Source: Emergomyces orientalis
Taxonomy: Eukaryota > Ascomycota > Eurotiomycetes > Onygenales > Ajellomycetaceae
Direction: 5' to 3'
Length of the DNA stretch: 64,000 bases
NCBI GenBank assembly: GCA_002110485.1
Contig: MOWL01000067.1
Location: 1,116,001 to 1,180,000, forward strand
Shown here: positions 1 to 10,730 of the stretch, one piece after another
Layout of the letters: the number at the start of each line of letters is the position of its first letter
Position numbering within the stretch: position 1 is the stretch's first letter
Translations under genes and position numbers: made by a program
The notes under the pieces: generated by a model
What the model was told of the DNA's origin: nothing
The model's database searches: none
The model's input: the letters and a program-made list of their open reading frames with translations, nothing else

Positions 1-224
1 ATTTCAATGGTACGGCGTTCTAGCCATGTGCCTCAGTACCCCGCTTGACAAGCTCGCCTTTCCTCATTCAAGGGTTTGGAAATACTACTATAATAAGCAT
101 GGATATTCCTCCCAGAATGCGCTTGCTGATCTTTCCTGAGTTGTCAAACCGATCCAGATATATCACAACATCTACCCAGGAGACAAAAACCACGAAATAT
201 ATTTGACCCACAACTTTTTTGACA
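1..224. other. Left-edge non-coding sequence
   Basis: No open frame or RNA gene is recognisable here. It is the presumed promoter and 5' leader of the small secreted protein that starts at 225. No convincing TATA box is seen. Confidence 0.5.
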
Positions 225-663
225 ATGAAGTTTGTCTTCGCCATACTTACCTCCCTCTCTATCCTTGGGGGCCCGGCCCTAGCAGCTGTGAATGGTCCAT
301 GTAGCGGTACCAGCGATACACCGGGCTACTACGGAATCTGCATTTCAACGTCCAGCTGTAGGGCTAATGGCGGAACGTATGTGAACAACCGCTGTCCCAA
401 TGACCCGAACGACATCAAGTGCTGCACCATTGCCGGATGTTCAGGAAGCAGCAGTTACTGCGGATGGACTAGCCGAGCTTGCAGTGGAACATTTAAATCT
501 GGTGTGTTTGATAGTGTTTTCCTTCGTCCCTTTTCCGTTTTCGCCTAGCATCGGAAAAGAAAATGACTCCTACCAACTTCAACCCTCACTAATACAAGAT
601 ATACTAATACCATTTGAAGGATTGTGTCCTGGTGGCAACAATTACAAATGTTGTGATGACTGA
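225..663 (+). CDS. Small secreted cysteine-rich protein (12 Cys), two exons
   Basis: Exons 225-501 and 620-663 (my parse) give 106 aa. The donor at 502 is GTGTGT; the acceptor ends at 619 after CTAAT-like branch sites. The ATG at 225 is chosen because the two codons upstream give only a TTG. Residues 1-22 form a hydrophobic signal peptide ending near ALAA. The mature part holds 12 cysteines in two similar modules, each running C-x-G ... T-S-x-x-C ... C-P ... K-C-C. Modules of this kind occur in front of lytic domains in some fungal cell-wall hydrolases (family recollection); here the protein stops straight after the second KCC, so no catalytic domain follows. Splicing joins SG to LCPGGNNYKCC, completing the second module, which supports the intron. 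Role unknown: possibly a cell-wall or carbohydrate-binding small secreted protein. Confidence 0.75.
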
Positions 664-1443
664 GAGGCGCTTACACGCATTCGGCTGTGGACAAAAGCCT
701 TCCCCGGGATAATTGTTGTCTAAAAATAGCTGCGGAGGGAATATATCTTGGGATTTCTTGCCATTGGCCACTCCTCTCTTTCACCTTTTCCTTCCTCAAC
801 TGTTGTTTACGAAGCGTATTTGGCAGTGGTTATTTAATTAGGTCCGAATCCAAACTTGGCCTTTCAAGAACCAGAACTGTTTTTGCCCTCAGTTAAATTG
901 TGCAGTAATTGCAAGCGTAGTTCGGAGGCCTTGCAAAGAAAGAAGTCTATAAAACACTCCATAATTGTAAGGTAAGATTGTGGTAATTGAAAGGCCTTAT
1001 CTACTGTTGGAAGTATGGGGTATATGACGAAGGTATGTATGTACAGTACATACAATAATGAAATGATAGGGGCAACCGTGTTTGACTAGGTGTAATACCT
1101 CGGTACACGGCCAGTATCTCCGCAACAGGAAAAAGATCATCGAAGCTTGATTTAAACACGTAGATTATTGTTCAATCCAAAAAAAAACAATCACAATAAT
1201 CTTAAGTCTGCTCCCCATGAAAAATTTAAGAATATAAAGTTGTTGAAATCCAGCATATCTATCAGCTACTTTTTACTTGTATACGCACAATTTAAGGATC
1301 ATCGACTCGCCACCTCAATTTGACCAATAAAAAATGGTTTGCATTGGCAATAGCCAACCTTAATCCCTCCGAAATGAGGCGGCAGAATTAATCGGTTGAT
1401 TGTGTCTGGTCTCAGACTGGAGACAGTTACAGTACTGTGTGGT
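664..1443. other. Intergenic, gene-free
   Basis: No supported gene. It is AT-rich and holds a perfect 9-bp inverted repeat with a 1-nt spacer at 1036-1054. It lies between the 3' ends of the secreted-protein gene and the P450 pseudogene, so the two are convergent. Confidence 0.5.
1036..1054. repeat. 9-bp perfect inverted repeat, 1-nt loop
   Basis: TGTATGTAC, then A, then GTACATACA. The arms are exact reverse complements. A related TGTATGTATTGTACTGTACA sequence occurs near 3841. No function can be assigned. Confidence 0.6.
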
Positions 1444-3288
1444 TCAATTCTCCCTCTTCCGCATAGTGACTCGAATATCTCCCCCGGTGGCGACGACCGC
1501 AGATCCGGGGTACGAATCACGGAAGATAGGAAGCTGCGAGGTAGGATTACCCTTCCCATCAACAGATCCTTCAACGACAAAGTCGAAATTTAGGAGGACA
1601 TACGCCGTGCTGAAGAAGATTTCATTTTTGGCGAAGACGCGGCCGGGACAGATGGTTTTCCCCCCTCCGAATGGGAACAGCTTGCCAGCAGTTTCTGATA
1701 AGGAAAAGTGAAGGTTCCCTCCCAGTCTCGGGCTCTGGCTTGAGGAAGCGGTCCGCGTAGAACTGGTTCGCTGGCGGCCCCGCCCACGAGTCCGGGTTGC
1801 GTTGGACGACCCAAGAAGGGGCTATGACGATACCTCCTGTTGGGAAATAGAGGTGGCGGCCATTATCGACTGGGAGGAGGAGAGGTTCATGGACTTCGCG
1901 AGTGACAAGTGCATCGTAGAACTGGTTCGCTGGCGGCCCCGCCCACGAGTCCGGGTTGCGTTGGACGACCCAAGAAGGGGCTATGACGATACCTCCTGTT
2001 GGGAAATAGAGGTGGCGGCCATTATCGACTGGGAGGAGGAGAGGTTCATGGACTTCGCGAGTGACAAGTGCATCGACGTATAGGCGGAGGATCTCTTGGA
2101 AAATGCTGTTAAGAAGTGGTAGAGCGAGGAAACGTGGGATGTCGGGTAGCCCGTCGCTGGGACGACGGACCTGGTCAAGTTCCGCGCGGACACGGTGGTA
2201 AAGGGTGCGATCTTTATCACTGGGATCGAGAATATGCATGAGCATCCAGCCAGCTGCCGGGATGGCATTGCTGCTGAGGCCGAAGAGGAAACCAGTATCG
2301 AGGGCGGCACGGGTCCGCACATCAATACCACGGTCACGGTAGTAGAACTGACGCACCCGGTTGGCGCGGCTGCCAAACATGGGTTCCCAGTCAACCTTAC
2401 CATTGACTGGAGAATTTTTAGAGCCCTGCTGGATGGCTTCTTCCATCTTGTTCTGCCACCGGGTGATTCCCGCGAAAACCTTGTCGCGGATCGAATGCGC
2501 ATTGCGGTTCAGCAGCTTGGGTAAACCAAGGAACAGCGACTGAAAGTGCCTGTCAAATTCAATAAAGTCAACCTCCAGCTCTGGATACTCCTGTAGGAGT
2601 GAGGAGCCAAGAATCGCATCCGTGGAGGCGCGAAACATGCGACCCCGGAACCAGGCGCTGAGTTCTACCTGGCGACCGTCTGGTGGACAGGTGGCAAGAT
2701 CGTCGGCAAGATGCTCGCGCAGCAAACGCACAAACTGGGCTGTCAGCTCGTTGAGCCGTTCGGATTTGAGGATGAACTCTTGTTCCATCCAGGCGTGTAT
2801 CTCCTGAGGGTTCCGCCCGGTCCTCGCCATGGGTGTGGTATCTCCATGCCCGAAAAATTTCTTTACCATGGTCAGTTCGATGCCCAGTCCTTTGGTGATA
2901 ACATTGTCCATGATGACCCCTTCTCGTTTCAATTCCCGTTTCTTGAACATAGACTCTAAGGCAAGAGGATGGAAACGACATGCAGCGGCTGACCACCAAG
3001 CATAAGAGTCTCGCGTGGGTACCAGCTAAACAGCCTCGTCCAAAAAAGCCCCGGTTTCGTGTCAAGGAAAGAAAGTGCGCTGCCGAGCAGCGGGATCGTA
3101 TAGGGGACATGGGGAGGGGTATAACGGGGAGAAGAGCCATGAAGAGCCACAGCGACCTCACGACGATACCGGAGAGTCGTAAAGATGCGTGTCCCCACCA
3201 AAATCGCACCACCCAACACCAAGGGCGACAAACAATATATCAAGAATCGAACATTAAGAAATCCCTCGATCATATGGGAGACCATCAT
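1444..3288 (-). pseudogene. Cytochrome P450, broken by two frameshifts and an internal duplication
   Basis: Three reading frames together make one P450. Frame 1 (3288-2956) has a membrane anchor (about residues 13-33) and the proline-rich hinge PPHVPYTIPLLGS. Frame 2 (2950 down to about 1720) runs from MFKKREL through the I-helix region to the ExxR motif EILR. Frame 3 (about 1720-1444) carries the haem loop FPFGGGKTICPGR and a natural C-terminus ending at TGA 1446-1444. Frames 1 and 2 meet near 2950-2965, where one base seems missing. Frames 2 and 3 meet in a G-rich run near 1712-1725. In addition 53 codons (DALVTREV...NQFY) are exactly duplicated in tandem just after ExxR. Architecture and the GGGKTICPGR loop resemble fungal P450s of the CYP7/CYP8-like kind. 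No introns are seen. The breaks could be real decay or draft-sequence errors. Confidence 0.8.
1757..2074. repeat. Exact tandem duplication, 2 x 159 bp
   Basis: Copies occupy 1757-1915 and 1916-2074 and I see no mismatch between them. The unit is exactly 53 codons of the P450, so the reading frame is kept. It lies between the ExxR helix and the haem-binding loop. Confidence 0.9.
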
Positions 3289-4501
3289 CGTTCTTTAATA
3301 CTTCTTCGTTTATTTCCTAATGACATTTCTTTTTTCTCCCAAACCATAATACTTAATGAAGCAAGAGAACGAGAGGAAATACTTTTTATATCAACCCAAC
3401 GCGAAGGTGGGTAGATCGGGGAGAGGGCACGGCTGCATAGGGATATATATATATATATCCCTTGGATAGCCCTGTAACCACCATACCTGTGGCATCCCTG
3501 CCAAGATAACCCAGCGTGTTCGGCCTATGGCCTCGCCCAACACGTTTCTCATTCCATCGCCTCGTTCCATTTTACGGGCTAAAATGGACCGAATAGGGTT
3601 GGGCGGCCACAGCTCAAAGGTCAAATTTGATATGGAATGAGACGACAAAACCACAGTGTTTATTGTTTCTGTTGTAGTTTAAACTGCATCACATTATAAT
3701 TGCAACAGAAACAGGTGGTATTCGAGGCAGTATTTTAGAGCTGAATTAAACAGGTCAGTACTACTAAGAAAAGTACAAGGATTACCAACTCTAATAGGGC
3801 GTGTGAGGTTGGGGGCAAAAAAAAATTAGGTTGTATTAGCTGTATGTATTGTACTGTACACACAAATTATCTAGTAGGTCGAGAGAATGTGGGGAAAAGC
3901 AGAGCACCGTTAAGGTGTCCCTCAAAGGAGGGACAAAATTGGTACACGGGAAGTAAAGTCGGTTTTGGTTTGGACCTAGTTAGCTATTTCAGATGCTCGG
4001 TAATTTGGTTAAAATCGTTGGTTTTATTTTAACTCTACGGTAAATCGTAATTTTGAAGTAGATAGTTACCGAAAAAATTCATTGACCCCCGAAAAAAGAC
4101 CGCCAGACGGGAGCCGCAAATAGATTGGCAGTACGTCCGTAAGAAGCATGAAAACGCTGACCGAACCGACAAGTGATCAGCCTTTAGGCCATAAGCCGAA
4201 ACCGAATAATCCAAGATCGGGGTCAGGCTAAAATAGGGAGCAATTAAGCTGGAACGATTCGACAAAAAAGTAAGTAAATAAATAAATAAATAAATAAATA
4301 ATAAAAAAACCGAAAAATAAAAATCAAGTAAAGGAAACCCCAAAAGGGTTTGTTAAATCGTTAGTATAAAACGTAAATATGTTCGTCTTTCCCCAGCAGC
4401 CTGAACATTGATATAATGCCTCGAAAAAATAAAATAAATCAATAACCTAAATTAAATTAAAATATTGGTCAATCCAAATTAATAGAAATATTCAACCAAT
4501 A
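3289..4501. other. AT-rich intergenic with microsatellites
   Basis: No gene seen. Contents are an (AT)n palindrome at about 3439-3461 flanked by GGGA/TCCC and an (AAAT)n run at about 4275-4302. It covers the upstream side of the P450 pseudogene and the 3' side of the flavoprotein gene. Confidence 0.5.
4275..4302. repeat. (AAAT)n microsatellite
   Basis: About seven uninterrupted AAAT units in AT-rich intergenic DNA. Confidence 0.85.
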
Positions 4502-6490
4502 TCAGGTATTTAAAGTCTTAACCATCATCCACTCGTTCGTCCCAACCCCTAAATTCAATCCATTCCGCGCCCACCACCGTCGTACGCGCTGCTCCACCCC
4601 TGAAACTGCATCCTCGAGCGCCTCTTCAATATCGCACGTTTTGAACTCGACGGGCAAACCACTCCGTTTCCACCACTCGAGCACTTCAACATGGCCATTC
4701 TTTGTCGCGCCAACGAGAACTTGATTGTCGAAGATGAGCTTCTCGCGCTTCCGCCGGTGCCAAAAGTCCAGCACAGGAACGTGGCCATGGTTACTAGCAA
4801 TCCGTGTAACAGATTCTGCATGACTGAACGGGATATCAGATTTGTCCCACCAGGCGAGCGAATCGGTGCGTCCAGACTGTGCGGCAAGGAGAACGGATTT
4901 TCCGACTTTCAGTGGGACGGGATCGCCTGGTGGTGCATTCTTGGAAGCGTTTTTCCACCAGTCAAGGACCGCGATCCGGCCTTCCGCGGAAGCTGACTCG
5001 AGGGACTTTTCGGTGTAGCGAAAAGGTAAGCCGGATTGCCGCCACCATTCTAGCACATGCACGAAACCTGCACGTGAGGCGGCATCGATGGCTTCGGGGA
5101 GGTAATCCTTTATCGGGAGTGTGGGGATGGTGGAGCAATTCTGCCACCAGGTAAGCAGGGATGTGCTGCCGAATTTGGAAGATGCCGATAAAGGTAGATG
5201 TTTGAGCTGAGGCGTTGATAAGTAGAGATCCATTCGCAGTTTGCAGAGGGAATCGAGGATATCCGTTCGAGAAAATTGGAGGATTAGGTCTGTGACGATT
5301 CTAGACAGCGGTTTGCGGGGCGGAATTGTGGATAGTTGTTGTTCAATCTCTTTGATTGACCCGCGAAGAACAGTATACTCAAATGTGGCGGGTGTCATGG
5401 GGGTTGGCATATAAGGTTTCCATCTTTCGGGTACGGGGATTTTAGCATATACTCCAACTGAGGTTGCTGTTTCCCAATCGTCAAGCATCTCAAAAATCAT
5501 TGTCAATAATTCAGGGGGGAGAATGGGTTTCTCTTTGCGGATGACACTAGTGGGGTCATCATTGGTTCCATTTTGATCCGTTTCTTTATGCATTGATTGT
5601 TCTCTTTCGTGTAGACTAGTGCTTAATATGGCACGGGACGTTGGTCCATTCCCGCCGGAAACATCCTTGGTCAACTTATCTCCTTCATGTATGGTGCTGG
5701 GAGGAGACGAGCAACCGAGGCATTTTCGAACTTCGCTGCTAAAAGTAGCCCAGCCATCCCATGGAATCTCCACGAGTCCAGCAGGAGGTTCAAATTTTGT
5801 CAAAGTTGGCGGCAGAACCTTTACCCATGACCAAAACGTAGCCAGATCGCTAAGCTGCCGTTTGGTAATCGGGGATTGCCACTCTGATGTGGCCATTCCG
5901 GGGACCAGTAGCACTGTCTTGTTAGTATCCCAACCACGCATAACCGTCAATGTGAGGTTTGTGGTGAGGCCTGCTATCATTTCCCCGAGAGTTCCCGGGT
6001 CGATAGGACTGAGGATCAGCACATCAGCCCAGCCGATCAACTCAGCTGCTGTTCCATTCATCCAATGTCGTGAACCCAACTTCGAACCTGGTTGCCCGGA
6101 AGTTGGTGTATCTTGATACCATGTACCCTGCGCAAGATCCAACACGCCATCTGATATCACACGAAGTTCGACGTCCGAGATATTCAGAAGGAAAGGAATT
6201 ACAACCTCTGCAAACGGAGGATTCGTCGAAATAAGGACACGCTTTCGTCGCTTGTTGCTATAGGAGAGTTTGGCGGACGATAACCAGTTATTTTCATCGA
6301 ATTCCACCTCGCTTTCGCCCACCATCGCCCCATTTTTTCCTCCAAAGGCATGCGTATCAGGTCCAGTTTCTGTGTCTGCACCCCTGTTGTCAAGAGCCAC
6401 GCCTGGCATTCCCGTCACCTTATCGCGAGGCGCCTCGAACTTGGAATCTTGAGTAGAGAAAGCATGCGAAGGCGTGAAATCGACGGCCAT
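4502..6490 (-). CDS. Hal3/PPC-decarboxylase-like flavoprotein fused to F-box-like and ankyrin-like region
   Basis: A single exon of 662 aa. Residues about 83-260 follow the flavoprotein (Hal3/PPCDC) fold, with the block ELIGWADVLILSPIDPGTL and then GLTTNLTLTVMRGWD. The hallmark PxMNxxMW loop appears as PGMATSEW at 197-204. Compared with plant HAL3a, the catalytic His position is Ala (AAELIGWADV), the loop Asn is Ala, and I see no cysteine in the later clamp region, so decarboxylase activity is unlikely. Residues 321-350 (LPPELLTMIFEML) look like an F-box. From about 370 to 640 there are ankyrin-like repeats of the type 'GHVEVLEWWKRSGLP'. Yeast Hal3 relatives without decarboxylase activity regulate phosphatase Ppz1; whether this one regulates or acts as an adaptor is open. 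The F-box hints at ubiquitin ligase recruitment (inference). Confidence 0.75.
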   Translation of the reverse strand: MAVDFTPSHAFSTQDSKFEAPRDKVTGMPGVALDNRGADTETGPDTHAFGGKNGAMVGESEVEFDENNWLSSAKLSYSNKRRKRVLISTNPPFAEVVIPFLLNISDVELRVISDGVLDLAQGTWYQDTPTSGQPGSKLGSRHWMNGTAAELIGWADVLILSPIDPGTLGEMIAGLTTNLTLTVMRGWDTNKTVLLVPGMATSEWQSPITKRQLSDLATFWSWVKVLPPTLTKFEPPAGLVEIPWDGWATFSSEVRKCLGCSSPPSTIHEGDKLTKDVSGGNGPTSRAILSTSLHEREQSMHKETDQNGTNDDPTSVIRKEKPILPPELLTMIFEMLDDWETATSVGVYAKIPVPERWKPYMPTPMTPATFEYTVLRGSIKEIEQQLSTIPPRKPLSRIVTDLILQFSRTDILDSLCKLRMDLYLSTPQLKHLPLSASSKFGSTSLLTWWQNCSTIPTLPIKDYLPEAIDAASRAGFVHVLEWWRQSGLPFRYTEKSLESASAEGRIAVLDWWKNASKNAPPGDPVPLKVGKSVLLAAQSGRTDSLAWWDKSDIPFSHAESVTRIASNHGHVPVLDFWHRRKREKLIFDNQVLVGATKNGHVEVLEWWKRSGLPVEFKTCDIEEALEDAVSGVEQRVRRWWARNGLNLGVGTNEWMMVKTLNT

Positions 6491-8051
6491 ATGATGTGTT
6501 CGAGATTGTGTGGAATGGTCTGGCTGCGGTTTCTATCTTATTCACGTAGTGTACTTGGCTAACCCCCAACCCCTCTTCACGTACCCTAACTTATTATATC
6601 TGTCGTAATAATCGGTATTCTGTTCGGATTTTGGTTCCATATGTTCATGGTTTGGTGTTTGCACAAGTTGGTCGTCAAGGCGAAGCGCAAAACCAAGGGC
6701 ACTGTGACTTCTCGACGTGCCACAGAGTCCACTCGCTGTGATATGGGGACAAGTGCAATAACGATAAAGAGTTCGTTTCTATGCTCCCTTCTATGTTTTA
6801 TTTAATTCCACTGCAAGGTTGGTTCGATCGGTTGATTCGTGAGGTTCGTGTCTTCGGGGTTTATACTATAACCACTAACCCTAAGATTTTGGGCTAAAAG
6901 GGAAGGCTGTGTGCAATTCGAAAGGCGATAGGCCGTGTGTGTAGATGCGCCGACTAGCTGTCAGGTACTGGAACAACTGGTGCCACGTTAGTTGCAAGTT
7001 ACACAATGTCCGGCTTCGTTTTTATCAGATTAAATTGCAACTGGAGAAGTTGAAGCAATCCAGAGCAGATACATACTAGGTTAGCGTCTAATTATATCTC
7101 CGTCCCCCACCATCCACCTGTGACGTCTCTAGGTAATGCTTCAACCTAACCAGGAGGGGGGATTAAAGGAGGGTAAATCGGTTATTGTAGGATGAGGGCG
7201 CCGTGCTGTAGGTGAGATGGAGGAGAGAATTTTGGCGACTAATAAAGACGTAAGATGGTGCCTCTTCGATGCGTTGAAGGGTTGCATGCGACGAAGACGT
7301 TTTCTTAAGGGAGACGAGGATGCAGGAGCGCAGAGAAGAAGAGCTGTCTCGAAAAGATACAACTGAGATGATTTTTGCAGCTTGGTCCAAGTTCTGGCCC
7401 ACCAAACTGAACTGAACCGCTGCTGGGTGCCACCACCCACTATTGCCACCACCCTGCTTTGGCGTTCCCACTTTAACCACACACACGCCTTTGCTGGCAA
7501 ATAGACACGGGGAGACGATGTGTTCTAGATGGAAATTATGGAACTGGCATGTTGCTTGTTTCTCACACTTGTTGGGTTTATTTTATTTTATATGTACCCT
7601 GAGTTCTTATGCATTCCGGACGCCGAAATAAGTATATTACTACCTAAAAATGTTCTATGCGAATGCTAGACTGGCTACCTATAAGAGCAAATTTCGAGAG
7701 AAAGTATGACAATTGACGTCAGAAAATACGGCAGGATAAGTGGCTGTAGTTCGGCACACGTTCGGCGGAAGGTGCCCGAGTCGTACCCAATCTATATAAC
7801 ATATCCACCACCTAGCAAAGGTTGTGAGTGTATTCGCCTTGGTCTTGAACATGTTGCGACCGTATTGAAAATTCGAAATCGGGTAATAAATTATGTTATA
7901 CTGCTTTTTTATATTTTGTCATCTTTATTTTTACTCCATGACTGGTGTCATTCCCGAAAGTTGAAAAAATTTCGAAAAATGGACAGGCTCAAAATTACTG
8001 AGAGGTTCCACAAAACACAGGGTATCGCGCTAGTAAGGGCCGCCTAGCATT
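6491..8051. other. Intergenic, gene-free
   Basis: Holds the promoter side of the flavoprotein gene and the 3' side of the MFS gene. Open frames of about 100 codons near 7141-7500 have no recognisable domain or codon pattern and are not called. Confidence 0.45.
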
Positions 8052-9829
8052 TCATTTCCTCGCAAGGTTCATATGCAGTTTATGTTCCTTCATGAAAAGG
8101 CAAGCCAACATACCTAATATTGCTAGCCCAAGCATTGCCCCAAATACACCCCTCAAAGCATCCATATATGCATCCAACACGCCAGGACGCCAGTCTGCTG
8201 GGACATTATTGATGGCATCGAGGCTGTCGCGGACCTTTTTAATTATCTTGGCTGCGTCTTCCCGGTCACCGAACCTTGACCACAGCCCGGTTCTGAGTAG
8301 ATTCTGAAAAACAGCTGAAGCAGCCGTGATACCTATCGAGCTTCCCGTGCTGCGGAATGCGTACGAGGCCGATGTGGCAACGGCTTGGTGCTTGTGCTCG
8401 ACCGCAGCGATCAGCGCGACCAGTGTCACCGTGAGCATGCTACCGTATCCCAGACCAAATATGAAGATATGAACGAAAGGTTGCCAGGCAGGTGTTGTGA
8501 GAGTGTATGTGGTCATCAGAGCGGAAGATAGAACAATAAGACCAGTGGAAGCGTAGTTGAAGTAGAGATAACGGCCAGTCACACGCATTAGAATCCCCGA
8601 GCCCAGGGATCCAATAGCTATGCCTACAGCCTGGGGAGCCAACCGTAGCCCGGCCATTGTGGCAGAATATCCTTGGACCTGGAAGTAGAATGGTGCGTAG
8701 AAGAGCACAGCAAAGACGGCCATGGTGGTGAACCAGTTGGTTAAGCATGCTGAAAGAACAGTGCGGTCCAGGAGGAGGCGAATAGGTATAACGGGCTCAG
8801 TAGCAACCTTCTCCTCAATGTAGATAAACAGTATAAGAAACACCCCAGACAATGGGAGTGTTGTCCAAATTAATGGATGGTTCCAGGGGACTTGGTTTCC
8901 TCCGCAGTTCAAGGCCACAAGTAGGAGAACAAGGGTGATAACGAGAGCCCCTGCACCAAGGAAATCAATCCGTTTCAGTGGCGATTTATCGGTCACTTTC
9001 ACGGGGATGTCGACTTTCCACATAACCAGGGCCGTAGAAACCATCACACAGGGTACCTGGACAAGAAAAGCCCAGCGCCAGCCCCAGTTGTCGTTCATCC
9101 AGCCTCCAAAAACACCGCCCAAAGCGCTTCCTAGGCCATAGCAGAGGTTCCCAATACCTTGCCACATTCCCCGTTTCCGCAGTGGTACAAGGTCGGAGCT
9201 GATAAAGGTGGAAATAGCTGTGATGCCCCCTCCGCCCATTCCAGCCACCGTTCGCCCGAATATCATCACCCATTCATCCTTCGCAAGGCCGCAGATGAGG
9301 TTCCCGACCCCAAAGAATATGTTCGAGACTACCAGCCCCGTGCGCCGTGAGAAAATATCCGTTAGTTTGCCGCTGAGTGGCTGGCATGCGGCGTTTGATG
9401 CGAGATAGGCGGTTGCGAGCCACGATAGAAGTGAGAGCGAATTGAATGACGAAGATATGGGGGCCGCGATGGTGCCAACGATAGTGCCATCTAGCAAACT
9501 CAGATGATATTAGTAACAGAGTCCCCTGCTGGACTTGCAGTGTGAAAGCATTTGTTTTGGAAAAATGGGCCAGGAATACAATGCGAGGAGTTGTCTGGCG
9601 TACCTAACGCAGCGACGAAAACTCCAACCCAGATGCTAGGCAATACCATGAGCAACTGCTTCGTCGTGAGCTCATCTGCCAGTGGGAAATCCGAGTCATC
9701 AGAAGAGCTTGAATCCCTAGCGGCAGTGCCATTCGTGACATCAACGTCGACACCATTCTCGACGGTCGTCTCGTTTTCTAGCAATGGAGTCCTCTCTGAC
9801 CGAAATAGTGGGGCATTTGCAGACGTCAT
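8052..9829 (-). CDS. MFS transporter, DHA2/vacuolar amino-acid (VBA-like) type
   Basis: Exons 9829-9604 and 9490-8052 (my parse) give 554 aa. The donor is GTACGC and the acceptor is GCTAG before ATGGCACT. The join produces VAALDGTIVGTIAAP, the DHA2 motif around LDGTIV in TM1, which fixes the splice. Motif A is seen as GKLTDIFSRRTG, and an antiporter-type glycine-rich stretch GLGSALGGVFGGW precedes WGWRWAFLVQVP. Hydrophobic segments fit 14 TMs. The soluble N-terminus (about 55 residues) has ERTPLLENE, an acidic dileucine [DE]xxxL[LI] signal of the kind that sorts proteins to the vacuole. Fungal relatives include Vba/Fnx vacuolar basic amino-acid transporters and drug-proton antiporters. Substrate is not determinable from sequence. 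It lies alone, with a gene-poor flank upstream. Confidence 0.85.
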
Positions 9830-10711
9830 GGCTCTTCCGGATCAGAGATTTTGGCGTTGTCGGTCCTTACATACTCTTCCCCAAGAGTCGTAGAGAAGGA
9901 GAGGTACTATGGATGTTGACTTAAACGTGAGGCCGGATGTACATGATTGTTCAGCTTTGATAGCTAAAGTGGTCCGGTATTGCCATTTTCATTCCCAGTG
10001 GCGCCGGATCTGCAGATCTTCTTTTAGTGAACCAATAACTAGCCAAGACTAAGCTCCAAGACTCATTATTGGGAGTGAATATTCAATCAAGCCCATGTTG
10101 GGATGGCGCACCTAATGGACTATGTAGTTTTCTGTGCTATGATTTAAATACCCAAATTTGTGATGTGCATGAACTCTATTTGGTGAACTTTACAATCTTC
10201 CTCTGACCCTACGGATTATGTACCCATTAAGAGGCAATCAAACCAGTCCGATTTCAATTGAGAATAGAATATTTCACTGCCTTTTCCTTTCAATAGGTAG
10301 ATCATATCGTATTATCCCACAAATGTTTTTTTATCCAACAAGACAAGAACTGAACACAGGGTACCCTTGTCTCTTAAAAAGAAAGGTCGCTCACAAACCT
10401 TGCAAACATACTGAGTAGAGGAGCGATGGAGCTTCAAAAAGAGTTCTGGACCAGCTTTTGAGTGTGTTCATCTCTTCTATCATGAACTACAGCTGCACCA
10501 GATGCGGCACAGCTGATTCCATGAGAAATTACTCCACCCCATATCTCTCTGAAATCCTCGGGCTGCTGGGAAACGGGACGGTACCTGCTGTTCTTTATAT
10601 CTCAGTTTCCTCTTTCTATTTTTCTAACCCGATATTGTTCCTCTATTTTGGAACAAGGCTCAGTTGGCCTTAGAACATCCTAGTTGACGTAGCGCAAATT
10701 TTCGGGCTTAT

Positions 10712-10730
10712 GTACGGAGTACGGAGTACT
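10712..10730. repeat. TACGGAG short direct repeat
   Basis: GTACGGAGTACGGAGTACT. A half copy in reverse orientation (ACTCCGTAC) occurs near 16357. It is a dispersed short motif I associate with Eurotiomycete intergenic DNA; function unknown. Confidence 0.5.

Noticed and set aside
3439..3461. (AT)n palindrome as a cruciform or terminator
   Set aside because: Simple dinucleotide repeat with no associated gene end; no support for a function.
6199..6562. Plus-strand open frames opposite the start of the flavoprotein gene
   Set aside because: Shadows with no domain, while the minus frame carries recognisable blocks.
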